From: Brachypodius melanocephalos
Taxonomy: Eukaryota; Chordata; Aves; Passeriformes; Pycnonotidae
Length of the DNA stretch: 64,000 nucleotides
Assembly (NCBI GenBank): GCA_013398615.1
Contig: VZSR01000514.1
Location: forward strand, 3,630,669 to 3,694,668
Direction: 5' to 3'
A program made the translations under genes and the position numbers. The notes under the pieces were generated by a model. That model ran no database searches and was not told the origin of the DNA. It saw only the letters and a list, made by a program, of their open reading frames with translations. Below, one piece after another: positions 33,428-46,136 of this stretch (its first letter is position 1; each line of letters starts with the position of its first letter).

Positions 33428-36400
33428 CTGGGGAAAGAAAAGACAGGCAGGTCACTCCAGGGAGCTCTGTGCTGCCATTTCCAATGGCACCAAAGTAACT
33501 GGGGAGGAGCAAGGGATATATTTAGGCTGGAGTTTAATCAGGAACTCAGTAGACAACACTGTGGCATTTTACCATTTTATTGTCTACAGCCACTGTAAGC
33601 AGGGTAATTCCATCCAGGAATATTTCACACCAGCTCTCTTCTGCCAGTTTTCAAAACAGTAATTAACTGATGAGGTGTTAATTGAACATTTACATTGGCA
33701 CTACAGCGTTATAGAGCAGCACTTTCACTCCCCTTACCAACACCTTCATTTTAATGAATATTTTGTCTGAGGAATAGGGAGGGTTGTTTATTTGTTGGGT
33801 TCTTTCCTGTTTAACATAGCATCTGAGTGATTCCACTCAAAAATTCAGTATCAAAAATTTGGGGGTTAAAAAAAAAAAAAAAAAAGAAAAGAAAGGAAAA
33901 ACAGCTCATCTAAAACATCTGCTTCTTGCCCTGCATTCGGAAGCCAAATATGCTCAGCACCTGATAGAAGTAGGAACTAATGAGAGAACATCTGCTGTTA
34001 TCTACAGTTTCTAATGACAATGTGGGCTGGAGCCAAGGCCCTGGACCACTATACTAAACAGCACACCCCAAGAAAAAGAACAGAAAAACAACCCTAATTC
34101 TCACTAGAACCAGAAATGTAGTTAGATGAGTAGCATTGTTAGTGAGGTTTTGTTTTACTCTGTTTCTTCTGTGTTACAGGAGGCAGGAAGCAATGAAAAG
34201 ATTGCATAAGTGAAGAAAAACCAGGAACTATTGGACCTGATTCCATCTTTCAATGCCTGCAGAAATTATTACCCATTTTATTTTCCACTACAATGGAAAA
34301 AGCCACCAAGAGAGATTGTTATAATGAAATTCCCAGGCTCTATCTGCCTAGCACAGGCACCCTGAGTTCTCTGGTGCCATAAAAATCTGTGGAGAGGTAG
34401 GAAAAGAAATGAAGATTTCTTAGAACCAGGTGATTCCCAGAAGACTCAGCTGTTCAGTCTGTTTTGGGCAGATATCCCAAAGTTATTCTGCTTCCATGAA
34501 TCTCAGCCAGGACTTTCTATATGCAAAACTGAGAACTTTATTAGAAAATATACTCTTTGGAAGCTGATGCTACTTCTCCCTTCTGTTAATAATAGTCTTT
34601 GAAAATTCAGTGTCTTGTGGCTTTTTAGGGAGGATTAATACTTCCAGATGAAGCCTCGTAATGTAAAAATAAAAAAAAAGTAATATAATGAAGAAATTTT
34701 GTCTATAAATTTGAAAGTGGATTCACCATGGAGTTAAGATTCACAACAGTTGCTTGTTCATCCAAATCCAGATCTGAATACAGAGTGGATGAATATGGAC
34801 TTGATTCACTTTCTTCTTTGCATTGGAGAAAATCATGTCCCAGAAGATGGGCTCGTTTTGTGAAGGAACAGATTGGCTTAATTCCCGAGGCAATAGGAAA
34901 AGTAATGTAAGTCCCACTGAGTCCTACTAATTTTGGCTGTGAACAGACAGCCTCTCTCAGCTCCAGCTGTGCCAGCAGGAGTTACAGCCACAGCTGTTTG
35001 TCTGTGGCTCCTCATTTCAGACTGTCACCCTGGTTCAATCTGTTGGTAGATCTACATCAGCAGGTGTTCCCAGTGTGCTTCAGGCAACATTGGCCAGCAC
35101 AGCTCTGATCTCAAGTGTTAATTTCTGCGTATGGGCACACATGGGCAGGCCTCTCCATTGGAACATGGAAATTATAAGTAAAACTTATAATCCTGGCGAA
35201 TTTATTTCTTCATTACCTTATCATTTCATTCAATAGTTTTGTGAAAACTGGGAGAGAGGGGTAAAAAGATACTTTGATCAACACCAGAGAAAACTAAAGG
35301 TAATTTCACAAATGCTGAAGAAGCAAAGAAGTTAATTTATTCACTAGATGCTTCCTGCATTTGATCAGAGCATGCTGTAAGATGGAAGTCTTAAGAAGAT
35401 TCCAGTAAGCCTGAAGTCTAGGGAAGCAGAGAATGAGACTGAATTGTCATAATATATGTAATGCAGAAAGTCAGAAAAATACAGCACTCCAACTGTGTGC
35501 CTTTGGGGATAAATTAACTTTTCTTCTTAATATGGTCTTGTCCAATAGATGCAGCAACGATGCACAGCTTTGATAGAAAAGGATGAGGATCTTGGACCAT
35601 CATTTCCACACTGAGAAAATTAAAATTAGTCAGCATATCTTATTATTTTATTTTTCAGGGTGGGGATAATACAAAAAGACAGCCTTCATCTTGATATAGC
35701 ACAAGCTCCTTACAGAGATGGAAGAGGACAGGAATGTGAAGCAAGGCACCTTTCTCAAACTCTCATCGCCTTCAGGGGCTCCCCTTGCATTTGTCTACCA
35801 AGAGCCTGATTTTTTTCCTCTCTCTGTTCTAGAACATACTGGAAATACAGTTAATGTGCAGTTCTACTATCTGCCCCTTTTGCCTTTTCAAAGACAAAAG
35901 TAACATGATGCTGCACATGGGTTTGATCAACTCAAACAACTAAAAGCCAAGCCTTTCTGAATTACTCAACAATTTTCCCTTTTGCATTTGGGCAGGGAAC
36001 ATTTTTCCCTGGCAAGTTAAATAGTAGAGATGTGTAATGTCTTCTGTGAAATTACTGAGGCTGTCAGCTCTTTTAAGGTCTATGTTTAAAGATCTTATTT
36101 CTTTATTTTTGTTATTGCTTCTTCCATCATGATGTGCATCCTGAGGTTGAGAACAGCTGATGAATTTAAAACAGAGGTACCATATGCACCCATCCCATCA
36201 CTATTCAACCTAATACCAGTTAAGACAGGTCTTTTTAAAAGAGAAATTGCTTGACTTGCTCCAGTACTCTCAAATGTCTGCCCAGTGCATTGGTCTAAAC
36301 TGGAGTAAATGCACGCTGTGTGTACATTTAAGGTGATTATCATGAGTGATATTACAGTGTGTGACAAAGCCCACATTGTGGTGCTGTGGTACAGAACAGG

Positions 36401-38351
36401 CAGCATCAACATCACTGCAACAATTAACAGATCTCAGTAAAGACTGTTTACAGGGTTAACACAACCTGCATGCACATATGCAGGCATCATATGCTTGAAA
36501 GGAACAGTTTCAAGTTTATTTAGGCTTTTAATCAAAGTGGCTATGAGGCTGTTAATGTCAACAAGAATAATATTTTAGTTTGATTTGCTGTAGGCCATCC
36601 TGCCTGAGCAGCAGCATCACCTGCCAAGGCTGCCTGCTGCCACATGCCTCCAGTTCAGGAAGAGTGACACACAGGGACAAAAAGCTTGATATTTCCACCT
36701 TCAATTCCAGAAGTCACTTAGTACTGTTTACCATATTTGGCCCTCTTTCTTAGCTAAAGGAGATAAAAGAGAATTTGGGCATAAAAGAAGCTGTATGTTC
36801 CAATTCCTTGAATAATATAACTCTCTGTGCATTTTTCATAAAAGCGACTATTTTGCTTTGATAGCAGCCTCCTAGACAGCCACAGTTCCACTGCAGCTCC
36901 TTCCAAGCCAAATGTAGCTCTTCAGACTCTGAAGATATTCTCAGATTGTGACAAAGCATCTTTCTTTGGGTCAAATAACATGAATATATTGCTCCAATTC
37001 CTGTTCTATGGAACACACTAATTTAATTCCAGTGTATTTGCCCTGGCTCTCCAGTGATCTTCTTGAAAAGGTGGACAAAAAATAAATGTGGGCTAAAGGA
37101 AACAATAAGTTTAAAGCAAACAGTGTCTCTACAGATGGTCTGAATTGGCTGTAAATAACAATTTTATTTGGCTTTTACAATAACCATGCTAAAATGCAAC
37201 TCCGTTGCTAAGAGCTCCTTCAAAAAACACCTTTTTAAATCCGATCTGAATTTTCCGAGTAATTTCTCTTGCTTGGGCAGGAAGTTTCAAAGCAATCTAT
37301 CTTAAAATATGACTGATAATTTTGAGGCAGACCACAGGGTCTCGTGTGTCAAAGCTAAGGTCTCAGGTCCTTCTGGTGTGGTCCCCACTGTCCTGCGAGC
37401 TGTGAACAGAAGGAAAGGCTCCAGCAGCAGAGAAGGGAAGGTGAGGCACTGAAGGGCTGGGTTTGAGCTGCAGTCTGTTTATATGAAGGTCACCCAGTCA
37501 ATCCACTATAAACAGGTCTGTTGGGTTGAGGACCCAAAGATAGCCAGCTGAGAAATTAGCCAAGTTATCCCTTTGAACATTTCCACCTACAAAATCTGAC
37601 CTTGCACTTTCTTTTTTTGCCTTTTGACAATCCCTGCTTTGTTTCTGGGAATGAATTTGTCCTCTGATACTAGACCTCACATAGAATCCATAAGATTACT
37701 TGCTACTTTTCAGCTTAAATCTCATTTAAGACAGACTATATCAAGATTGAAAAGACAAAGAAAAAAGTCTTCTGTCTCTGTTAGGAGCCCATTAGGACCC
37801 CAGCTGCAAATTGGTGGTTTCCTCAAAATGGAGCTAACATTTTATATACGTCTTTCAAAAAATTCAGCTTCAGAAGGCAGAAATATCCTTTCAAGCTCCA
37901 GTGCTAATTCACCATTGTTAATTAGGCCAGAGACAGACTAGGCACACAAAGACATCTTTCTGCTTGGTTCCCATTAAAATCTACTAATGAGGCAAAGCAC
38001 AAAAAACTACCCATACAAGACAGAGAGAGGAGACGGGAATTTAAAGACAAAATTAGAAAAAAAAAAATAAAAAGAGAGAGAATCCCCTCCAAAACTTAAT
38101 TAATTAACCATAAAGAAATGGTAATTGACATGGGCTGTGGTATCTGTCAATATTTCATGCTCATGTCCTTGACTAGCCAAAGTGCTGACTTTTGGTTTTA
38201 GTCCTTTCTTGCTTGCAAGTGCTCTGTTAAAGAAGAATATTGTTCTCACTCAATTCATGTCATCCTGCAGCTACCTGTGTTGGACTCAAAATCTTCTGTG
38301 CAATCAAAATATCTGTAGGCTCATATGGGCATTCCAGCAGCAGCAACCTAC
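33428..38351 (-). other. Intron (4.9 kb)
   Basis: No coding sequence. An A run followed by a GAAAA-type tract is at 33868-33900. Nothing else recognised. Confidence 0.9.
33868..33900. repeat. A run with GAAAA extension
   Basis: About 18 A followed by GAAAAGAAAGGAAAA. Could be the tail of a lost retroelement or simple slippage; no element body is recognised beside it. Confidence 0.85.
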
Positions 38352-38441
38352 CTTGGGCAAGGAGTATTTTGGCAGCTTCATCTGTGCAAATGGGCTCCTC
38401 CTATAAGAAACGTAGTAATGTGGTCTTCCCCCTGATGTCAG
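38352..38441 (-). CDS. SORCS1: SORCS1 exon: VPS10 propeller, HYYVSYRR
   Basis: A 90-base, 30-codon, phase 0 to phase 0 exon, too short to stand out as an open frame. It was found by looking for the sequence missing between FVQ and DMHVIS. It reads LTSGGRPHYYVSYRRSPFAQ, then MKLPKYSLPK. The acceptor is CTCATAG and the donor AAG/GTAGGT. Recalled human SORCS1 has LTSGGRPHYYVSYRRNAFAQ and MKLPKYALPK, so only a few residues differ. Because it is symmetric and a multiple of three, skipping it would keep frame; nothing in the sequence shows that this happens. Confidence 0.97.
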
Positions 38442-40704
38442 CTATGAGAGAAGCAGGAAAGTTAGCATCAAAATTTAGGTTTATCAAAAACTAGGGTTTT
38501 CCTAATTTTTTTAAAATTACTATTATCAGAAAGAAGATCAAACAAAAGCTGTCAAGAGAAATACCACGGTGTGGTGGCAATGGTTTAAACTGCAGTGCTG
38601 TTACAGCTGAGGAATAAACATTAATCCAGCCACAGCGGCTGAAAAAGGAAACAAGAGGAATCCCATTTTCAGCAAAGAGAGACAAAGGCTAGAATCTCGT
38701 GTAAAAACTTGTGAAGTCTTGGCTTCAGCTGGGCCATTATGTCACCTCCTGACACCACAGCTCTCCTGTGCCTTACCAGAACACTCTCTGTTCTCTGTTC
38801 TCTGCTCTCTGCAGAGCTGCCCTGTAGGCTCCTGATTAGATCAGCACATTGGCAGACACGAGGCTTGATTTTTATTTCTGCTTCCAGCTTTGGTTCCTGT
38901 GTGGCCCTGGACAAGCCATCATAGGTACCTGCTATGAGATCAGCTAAATATTCACAGATATGGAGGGCAGGAGAAGCTTGGTTGATTCAGCATTTTAGTG
39001 AACCTGGCCATATGTTTAAGTGCCTAAATACTGATGGCAGACCTTGAAAATGCTGGGTTACAGCAACATGAGGGATCATTTTCTACCACCTATTAAAGGA
39101 GGGAAAAAGAAAGAAAAAAGCTGTCAATTTTATCTGGCTTCCAGTGCTGCTGAAGTATAATCAATGTTTGTAAAGTACTTTGAAATCCTTGGATGAAAGA
39201 TACTGAAGAACAAATATTCCAAGGGATTCTCCGTGCAGAACTTTGCCTTAATTGCTTGATACCTGAACTTATCAAGGTTTTTCTTTAGTAATAAGTGTTT
39301 TAAAATGCACTGCAGTAGTTTAAAATGCAAGATACACAGAGGCCAGGTTCGTACTAGATTAAGTAAAATAATTACAATTTCTCTTTCTAAAGCTCTTCAA
39401 CTTTTTTTTTTTTTAAGAGAACTGGGCAAATTTAGGGGAAGGAAGGCCAGAAATATTTTTTTTTTAATGAGAGAGTGTGGGTTTGTAAATAAAACAAGTT
39501 TAGTAGGAAAATAAACTCCCATTCCTTTATCCTAGCTCTTTTAAGCCTGCTAATTCATTCCAAATGGCTTAGTTGCAGAAAAGCCAGATGGAGATCAAGG
39601 AAGGAAGGGCAGGCTAGAAGGAGGGTGTTCATCTATTCCTCCAAGCATACACAGCCTGGCATAGGCTTATTCCTCCTCTGAAGAACAGAAGGGATAACAC
39701 CAGCTACAGTGCCAGCCAGGATGGCTAAAGAGAAATACTGCAGCTCCTGTGTCAGTGGAGCCACAAACACAGAGTCATTCTGGAATGAGACAGTGTGGCT
39801 AAACAGTGATGCATGCCCCTGTTTTCCCTGCCACATAAACATTTCCTTTTTGCCTCAGCCACACCTGGCACAAAAGCTGTTCTGAAGACTATGTCCCAGA
39901 TTTATCTGTGGATTATTTAGACTGGTGTTTAAGACTGAGTTCATTAACTGAAGCCAGTTAACAATCAACTAACCCAATGTAATATATCAATCCTCTCTCT
40001 TTTCTCCACTCACAAACATGCTAAAAGATAAACTGTCTGGAAGCCCAGTTTAGTGCTAATGATTTTCAGTTCACCTCCATGGTCCCTACAATTCTGTTGT
40101 TATTTTTCTCCTCTTCAGCTGACATTAAATGGACACTGGCAGCAGCCTAATGAAACCCACAATGGTTCAAATCTATTCACCAGCTCTCACCTGGAACACA
40201 GCCTGGCTGAGTACATCCCATCTTCTGCCTTTTCACTATAATCACAACTGAGGCATAACAATAAAGCCTGATTACTCCTTTGGTGCTTTCCCTGACTCCA
40301 TCCCTTCATTCTTATTTCCCCCTCATAAAAAAGCTGTGGTCTACTCCCTCATAATAGCAGATGAGTGACACACACCACTTCCAGCTGGGGGTTAAGGCAG
40401 TAATTCCAGAGTGCTGATGAGATGGCAAGGAGTGGCACAGAGCACTCCAGCACACAGAGAACATACTTCAGGCAGGAACTCTATGGCCCTACAGCAACAA
40501 GACACTAGAGCTTAAAGGAGCACAGTTAGCATTGAAACAAACTGCTACAGCCCACTCAATGCCTTTATGGATCCAGTGTTGTCTGAGTAGTTGCAGACTA
40601 ACACACATGCACACACATGCAAAGGAATGCAAGAGACAGTAATAGAAGGTGGAATGAGATAATACAAAGTAATAGAATAAATAAGAGAAGAGGGTGTTCT
40701 GCAC
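38442..40704 (-). other. Intron (2.3 kb)
   Basis: No coding sequence. A small ACACACATGC duplication lies at 40601-40620; nothing else recognised. Confidence 0.9.
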
Positions 40705-40823
40705 CTGAACAAAGACATAATCACCCTGGACGATCAGGGAGTTATGGTCAATGTAGCCCGGAAAGGGTTTGCTACGAGTGGCTTCGCTGCAGTTCTGCAT
40801 CTTGCAGGTGATGTATTGGGCAT
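40705..40823 (-). CDS. SORCS1: SORCS1 exon: VPS10 propeller with CKMQNC loop
   Basis: A 119-base exon. The acceptor TTTCAG is followed by AT, which completes a split His codon. The exon then has 39 whole codons and ends in FVQ before a GTGCAG donor. It contains two close cysteines in TCKMQNC (expected to pair with each other in the propeller), an N-C-S sequon in the same stretch, then KPFPGYIDHNSLIVQ and GDYVFVQ. These match the SORCS1 pattern of MQNC, PFPGYID and SLIVQ. A longer open frame continues into intron on both sides, but the splice sites and homology fix these borders. Confidence 0.97.
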
Positions 40824-42209
40824 CTGAAAGGAAAAGAACAAAAACAATACACTTGAGATCCTGAGCACAGACTCTTCCTACTGTCATAAACCTGTTTGCT
40901 GAGGTGGCACTTTTGCTTCCCAGATTCATGAAGTGAATTGACACCATCCATTCAACACCACACAACCCTTCTTTCCCCTATATCCTTCATAAATCTACCC
41001 TTGATTACTTTATTCCTATAATATCCTTCCTTCTTTACCTGCCTCAACCTCCCATTATTTCTTTCATTCTGCCCTAGATCAAATGTCAGAGCTGCACATT
41101 TTTACCAAGGGAGAATCTTCTATGATGCACCTCTGTATTTCCTACAGCACTTACACTCTGGAGAGTAATGCAGATCAACTTGGAAAGTACCTCAGACCAA
41201 CTCCTGTTCAGGGGTTTTACCTACTTCTCTGCTGACAGCATAGGTAGATGCACTCTGGCAGACCTGGGCAATCATTCCACACTCTCTTGCAGCTAGAGGT
41301 CTTAGTAGTTGCAAATTAAATGGCCTAAATGCAGCCATCATCTAGCAGCCATGCAAACCAACTCATCCACTCTCACTACATGGGATGTCCTCACCTCCTA
41401 TTCTGAAGCACTGCAAGGTGCTCATCTCATAATCTGTCACCTGAAGGAAAACAATTTGAATTGCTTCACAGGGACAGTTTATTGTAGAATACAGAACCAG
41501 ATTCTCAGTAATCTGTTTGGACTCTTCCAGATTCATTAAGAATTTGCACTTTGTTTTATGATAAACCTGATCCACACCAGGAACAATTTTGGCTTTTTAA
41601 CATTAGCACTTACATGATAGGAACACTACATTGCATTTAAAGTTAGAAATACTTCTAATCATTTTCCTTGGAGAGACATAGACCCTTGTTTGATATAACT
41701 ACCACCTTCAGATCAGAGAAACAGCATTTAAAACTGAAATAGAAAGGTCTGGAATTTTACTATCTTGTATTTAATCTTGGTTTCAATTAAAATCTATCAT
41801 TTGGCATTTCTCTCTTTGCTTCTCAGGGCTGTTGACTTCTGTTTGAAGCAGACATGCAGAGAGTAACAAACCTACAGGAAAGTTCGACGAGGGATGATTT
41901 TCCCCCGGCATTTGCAGGGTTCTTGGAATATATAAAGTGCTAAGTATTATTAGTCCTTGCCGTTTGTAACATTTTATGCTTTCGCAGCTCACTGCAAAGC
42001 ATTAATGCATCCAGCCTGGGCAGGGTGATCCCAAGGTATTTCCCTTCAGAGGAAGGTGCTTTTTTCCACAATAGCCACGAGAGGGCAGGGAACGATGCAA
42101 TTCCCAGCCTGTGTGTTCCTGTGAGCCCAGCAAAGCTCCCTTTCAGAGCTGTTCAGCCCTCTGTCCCTCCAGGAAGGAGGGGCACAGCGGGGCCACAGTG
42201 TCCCCCTGC

Positions 42210-42435
42210 ATGTCCCCTGCTTGTCCTGAGAGTGCTGAAAGGTCACAGTGAGGTGTCCCCGGAGTATTCCCTCCTCCAGGCTGAGCATCCCTGTGTCAGC
42301 CTGCACAGGGAGCCGTGTTCCAGCCTCTGTGTCCTCCTCTGGACTCGCTCCAACAGCTTTCCTGTGCTCAGGGCTCCACAGATGGACACACAGCTCCAGG
42401 AGGGCTCTCTGACCCTGTCACAGCAAAGTTCCTGA
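42210..42435 (-). mobile_element. CR1 LINE fragment, more diverged
   Basis: Read on the minus strand, it shows CR1 tail landmarks in the right order: a GTCCATCTGTGGAGCC-like stretch, TTGGAGCGAGTCCAGAGG, CAGCCTGGAGGAGGGAA and a GGGGACACCTCACTGTGACC-like stretch. It is internal to the CR1 tail, lacks the terminal repeat, and is more diverged than the copy at 58 kb. The right-to-left extent is approximate; the GC-rich sequence at 42030-42210 may or may not belong to it. Confidence 0.7.
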
Positions 42436-44190
42436 GTGAAATGTGTGCTAACCCTGAGCTTCAGCAAAGCAGCCTCAGTTGAAATGGCCCTCTGCCTTTC
42501 ACCTGAGCTGGTGAAAAGACTGGGGGATTAAGGAATCTCCTCCACAGGAGATTTTAAAGAGCAGGCCAGGTTGACATCCATTAGAGGAGACTGAGGTTCT
42601 TTGGATCCTGCTTTAATGGAGGGATGGGGACTATCCCTATTTCTGCTGTGACGGCAGGAGTCTGTGCAGCAGTGATTGTATCATTGATGAAGATTTACTA
42701 AGGCAATTCCTGTGAACTTTTACGGTGCAATTCTCCATGGCTTCAATTCTAAAATGCCAGTAATAACTACTATAGGGCAGAGCACTGAAATTGCTTAAGC
42801 TAATCTCCCAAACAGCCAAATACTGAGATGTGCACAACAAGAAAAGCTCCTTTTTGCTACAGGAGACAGAAAGAAGGAAAAGCGGGCTTCTTGCAGTGCC
42901 TGGTTCTCACTTTTTTTTCCTAGGGGAAGATTTTCTGTGTTCACATTAACTCAAGGATTTTTTTCATTTCATTCTCATGGACATTTTATGTGACTCCATT
43001 GGCAGTGGTTTGTAATTTAGAATTAATTAATGTCAATTAATGTATTCAGTTGCTAAGCTCTGGAATTAATTTCATTAGTTTTCCCGCACAGATGTTTTCC
43101 CTGCCATAGGTAATTAGGACATTATGCTTTTCATTTCCAGAACCCTCACCTCCAACAACAGCTGCTGTTTTTAATATACAACAACAAAGTCACACTGTGC
43201 TTGGAGAGAAGAACATAGCAACTCCCAGCTCTTACACCCCCAGATGCTTTCATTTTTGACAGGTTTAGACACCCAGAGCTGGAATCTTCTCAGGGAATGG
43301 CAGCTATTTCTAAAGAAGAAGCAAGAAAAGTCACAGAATGCAAGAATGGAGGAGACATCTTGTGAGGGAAACTTGTGACAAGATTAATCTGTTTCAGTGG
43401 TGAAAGAGAATTGCAAAAGCTAACACAGAAAAAAGTTAAGAGCCAGGGGGACCCTGTGCCATGAAATATTTTCATTTTTTCATTTCCATTTAGCTTGAGC
43501 TCCATGCTCATATGTTCTCAATGCAAATGGATCCAACCTATCCCAGAGACATTTCTTGGCTCAGCTGGAGAAGGAATTGGTGGTTACTGGAGGCTGGTTG
43601 GCCTCTGCAAAAGTAAACAGGAGAATTTTAGATCCCTTTCTAAAGCAGTGGGACATTCTTCAGGATATTTTGTTGTCAAGTGCTTTTTTGGATTAAATAT
43701 CAAACCCTAATATCCACTGCTTCCTAGTGTAAGCTTGCATGTACATCTTCTCAAAACCTTATTTATCTCCCTTATCACAGGAGAGGCAGAGAAAAGGGTC
43801 ATTGTACTCTGCAAATGTATAATTTATATTTTTCCTGTCTTCAGTTCATTGAGGAATGTGTCTTTTCCACCATCAAGAAACCCAGTGGGGACAAATGAGG
43901 AGTTTTATACAATGTAATCAATGATCTGTTTCTCTCACAGATTTTCTGTGGAGCATCCCAGTTCATTACTGAGCAACCGAGACATTCCTGCTTCTGAAGC
44001 ACAACTGGCATCCTGTAACTGATGACCCATAGGAACATGATAGTGACACTGGAAAACCCAGGCCTGTAACCCCTCTCTCTCAGTGACTAATAACACAAGT
44101 CTAGGTTGCCTTAGCAGTGCAGGTATATCTTCAGCATTCACAACCTCTCATGGCAATGAATTCCACAGTTTAATTAAATGTTCTCCCATA

Positions 44191-44246
44191 CTTTTGGGTT
44201 TTTTTTGTTTGGTTGGGTTTGTTTTTTGGTGGTTTTTTTTTTTTTT
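44191..44246. repeat. T/G-rich low-complexity patch
   Basis: GGGTTTTTTTTG-type sequence ending in a run of T. A similar patch occurs at 23343-23391, and the complementary A/C form at 3999-4048. Confidence 0.85.
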
Positions 44247-46082
44247 GAGAAACACACAAAATGACTGTTTTTTTATCCACTTCCATCTGGTCTGAATGTT
44301 GATTTGTGAAACATGCATGGTTTGGGAATAGGCTCACAACTCTCCAGGACTCAGCAACTGCAAAGCAATTAACCAGTAATGAAGATCAGTGAAACGAAAC
44401 CATCCCATTTACTAACTACTCACAAATCTGGTTTTATCCTGCTGCTACTCTTTCTTCACTGCAAATCAGCATCAAAAATCTTTCTTTACATAGAGAAGTA
44501 TATCCTCTGCCATTTCTGGCTTAAAGCTACAATGAGAGAAACTAACAGATGTCTTTCTCCAGGACAAATACTAATCATGATCAGGAAAAAACACTAATCA
44601 CAATCAGGGAAAAAAATCATCACTGCACAGGTTTAGGGCACTATGGGAATTAATTCACCACTGTAGCTATGTTAGGAAAAGACTGCCAGGCTAGGTTGCC
44701 TACTCATTGTTTCCACAACAGTGATTATTTTATTCTTCCCAGCAATTTTCTGTGAAAACAGAAATTAAAGTACTAGTGCAACTTTGTGATTCAGGCACTA
44801 TTGGCCAGATGCTCAGTCCCTGTGGATCAGCAAGTAGAACACGTCTGCAGGCCCCAGGTGAGGCTTTGGTCTTACCTGCATCACAGCAGCACCTAAAATA
44901 CCTTCCAGTAGGAAAAGCTGCTATGTAAATCAGGACAGCAGAAGAAAAGCAAAGGAAACAAAACTACTTTTTAAATATCAAGAGCTCTCTAAATTTTTGC
45001 CAGCACATTAGAAAATCCCTTAGTTTCTTTCATCCACACTTAAGAAAATAAATTAAAAACTTCAAATAAATTAGTGTCTTATCTACAAAAGCAAATGCAT
45101 GGCTCATAAATGTAATAGTTGTTTTACTGTTTTACTGTCTATAGAAACTGTCATTTAGACATCTTCTGAGTCAGTTTTGCCATTCTGTGAAGGGTCAGGA
45201 AGTACCCAGTAGTTAGTCTCCAAATGCCTTGTAGGAATCCATCTTTCTAATTTGCACCAACAGTCTGGATTCCTCAGTAGGCACCACCGGAATAAAAATT
45301 ACCTCCCATTTAATTAGCTTGAATCAGGCCTTACTGGGATAACCCTACCAAGCTCAAATCAGATAAGCCTGTTAATTTTAGGATCTTGTGTATTCCTCAC
45401 AAACCTGAACCTCACATGTCATTAAGTTTATACCTTCTGAAAGCACTTCAAGTTGCATTTGAGCAAACCTAGATTTCCTTTCCACCATGACCCTGCCTGC
45501 TGGCTGTGGTGGTGAATGGAACAAAGAGAAGCTTACTGTGTGATTAAGAACCGTAGGGGATTAATTGTCTTACTGGGGTGTTGCCCTGAAGCCAGACCAA
45601 AAAAGAAAAACCAACACAATTCTTGCTGACTTTGCTAGCTTGCCTTTGATCCTGTTCCAAAATCAAAGCGAAACACCAGGGACGCCCAAGCGTACAAATG
45701 GAAATGTGAGATAACATTCATATGAACTTCTTCCAGAAAAATCAGTTGTACCACTATGCTCTAACAGCCCTAGATTGATATGGATTGGGCCCGAAGCCTT
45801 TGAAAAAGAAACAAAAGCATCACATTCCACAGGACGGAAATTCGCATGGTGCTCTCCAAAACTTACACAGCAGGATGAAAAACATAAATGGCAGCGATTA
45901 GCCCTGCAAATCCATCTCCACCAATAAATTGAGCAGGCTGTATTCAGCTTGCTCATCACTCCCTGCACCCTAGGTTGATGAGACACAGTGTGTTCAGAAG
46001 GAATCCACATTTTTTCTGGATCCCAAGGGGGGAAAAAAAATAGGGAGAACGTGCACACCAGAAAAACATTGCTAGCCAGATC

Positions 46083-46136
46083 CTCAGCAGGTGTAAATCA
46101 ACACCACTGAAGTTATACTGATTTATGCCTGCTGAG
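46083..46136. repeat. Inverted repeat, likely ancient MITE remnant
   Basis: CTCAGCAGGTGTAAATCA (46083-46100) and TGATTTATGCCTGCTGAG (46119-46136) are complementary at 16 of 18 positions around an 18-base loop. The sequence resembles a palindromic family (CAGCTGGTGTAAATC...) that I recall from reptile and bird genomes. The family name is not certain. Confidence 0.6.

Noticed and set aside
40489..40965. 158-residue minus-strand open frame
   Set aside because: It is the real SORCS1 exon (40705-40823) read through into intron on both sides. The spliced borders are used instead.
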